From UBA965 sp046303375 (lineage in GTDB: Bacteria; Chloroflexota; Chloroflexia; Chloroflexales; Roseiflexaceae): DNA of 13,274 nucleotides. This document shows positions 12,531-13,274 of the stretch, piece after piece; within the stretch, counting starts at the first letter, position 1; each line of letters starts with the position of its first letter. The stretch covers positions 1-13,274 of the forward strand of contig JBKCGB010000104.1 of NCBI GenBank assembly GCA_046303375.1, written 5' to 3'. The notes beneath the pieces were generated by a model. The model saw nothing but the letters and a program-made list of their open reading frames with translations, was not told the origin of the DNA and searched no databases. A program made the position numbers and the translations under genes.

Positions 12531-13274
12531 TTATGACGGTTGCACTGCGACCTGACAGGTGAGCACCCGTTGGGCACCGGCGTGGTGCAACGCCTCTGTG
12601 ACGGCGCCCACTGCATCAGCTGGCGTCACCGCAAACATCACACCGCCCACGCCGGCCCCCGATAATTTGGCGCCGTAGGCACCCGCGTGGCAAGCCGCCG
12701 TGACCAGCTGGTCGAGGAGCGGTGTCGACACGCCAATTGCCTGCAACAGCGCATGGTTTTGTGTGCAAATCGCCCCTAGCAACGGGATATCACCATGTGC
12801 TAAGGCCTGTTGAGCCACCACTGTCACTGCTGCGATGGCATCAAACAGCGCATCGTAGTGCGCTGGTGCCTGGGTACGGCGCTGGCGCACCCCAGCCACT
12901 GCTAGATGCGTCGGGCTACGCTCGCCACTATCACCGACCACCAGCGTGACGGGGCGGGTGATGGCGAGTGGCGCAATCAGTGGTGGCTGGGTGCTGCCGT
13001 CGGGGAGTGGAGCGCGGCGTTGGAACGAAATAGCGCGGTCATACGCAATCACCGTGTTGTCGATGCCACTGGGGGTGCCGTGCAGGCGTTGCTCGCTTTG
13101 GTAGACGAGCGCGGCTAGCTCGTCGGGTGTCAGGGTGCGCTGATACCAGGCGGCCACCGCCCGCACGAGTGCAGTAGCCACCGCCGCGCCACTGCCCATG
13201 CCGCTGGCAATGGGAATGGCTGAAGTGATGGTGACGATGATGTCAGGGATTGGCATTTGCCAGCTGCCCAGCAT
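12531..13274 (-). CDS. mevalonate kinase (GHMP family), N-terminus cut by window edge
   Basis: Phosphorylates mevalonate with ATP on the way to isoprenoids. 247 residues are visible. The GHMP ATP-binding loop is PIASGMGSGAAVATA (21-35), with Gly29 where mevalonate kinases more often have a second Ser (GLGSSAA). HGTPSGIDNTV (65-75) is the mevalonate-kinase-type substrate/catalytic motif with the catalytic Asp72. The third GHMP motif, YGAKLSGAGVGGVMFA, is near the C-terminus. The usual 70-100 N-terminal residues, including GHMP motif 1, are missing because the frame runs off the right edge; the ATG at 13274 is internal. Stop TAA at 12533-12531. Some Chloroflexia, such as Roseiflexus castenholzii, run an isopentenyl-phosphate-kinase variant of the mevalonate pathway; which version applies here cannot be told. 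Confidence 0.87.
   Translation of the reverse strand: MLGSWQMPIPDIIVTITSAIPIASGMGSGAAVATALVRAVAAWYQRTLTPDELAALVYQSEQRLHGTPSGIDNTVIAYDRAISFQRRAPLPDGSTQPPLIAPLAITRPVTLVVGDSGERSPTHLAVAGVRQRRTQAPAHYDALFDAIAAVTVVAQQALAHGDIPLLGAICTQNHALLQAIGVSTPLLDQLVTAACHAGAYGAKLSGAGVGGVMFAVTPADAVGAVTEALHHAGAQRVLTCQVAVQPS

Overview
The window is ordinary chromosomal DNA of mid-range GC, and it most resembles a member of the Chloroflexota, class Chloroflexia. This placement is inferred from the look of RecA, the sigma factor, the YqhQ-type DUF1385 protein and the MnmA/MutY sequences, together with a bacterial mevalonate-type kinase. No rRNA, tRNA, IS element, prophage or CRISPR array is visible. Eleven complete genes, one gene cut by the right edge and one doubtful gene tail at the left edge fill almost all of the sequence. 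No gene-free stretch exceeds 300 bases.

Layout. Bases 1-175 hold a consensus-like promoter and two hairpins, or alternatively the tail of an upstream gene. They precede a plus-strand RpoD-family sigma factor (176-1711). A 14-bp-stem terminator separates it from the convergent minus-strand block: pyrG (CTP synthase), a metallo-beta-lactamase-fold hydrolase, recX and recA. recX starts inside the recA 3' end. pyrG seems to have its own promoter and a leader hairpin. recA has a recognisable promoter with a perfect palindrome at the predicted transcription start. Divergent from recA is a plus-strand pair: a membrane-anchored, Thr/Pro-linker, beta-helix surface protein and a serine beta-lactamase-fold hydrolase, whose start codon overlaps the previous stop. 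A cluster of three short hairpin repeats (8609-8691) lies at the next convergent junction and supplies the stop codons of both flanking genes.

The right-hand block is a tight minus-strand operon: mnmA (tRNA 2-thiouridylase), an 88-residue membrane protein, a 175-residue two-TM/coiled-coil protein, a DUF1385 (YqhQ-like) membrane protein and mutY (adenine glycosylase). The last gene is a mevalonate kinase whose N-terminus lies beyond the window.

Themes are housekeeping: transcription initiation, CTP supply, recombination/SOS (recA-recX), oxidative DNA damage repair (mutY), tRNA wobble thiolation and isoprenoid precursor synthesis. No complete unknown multi-gene system is evident. The most interesting signals are an atypical promoter-melting segment in the sigma factor, the recA operator-like palindrome, the stop-codon-donating repeat cluster, and two or three uncharacterised membrane proteins locked between mnmA and mutY.
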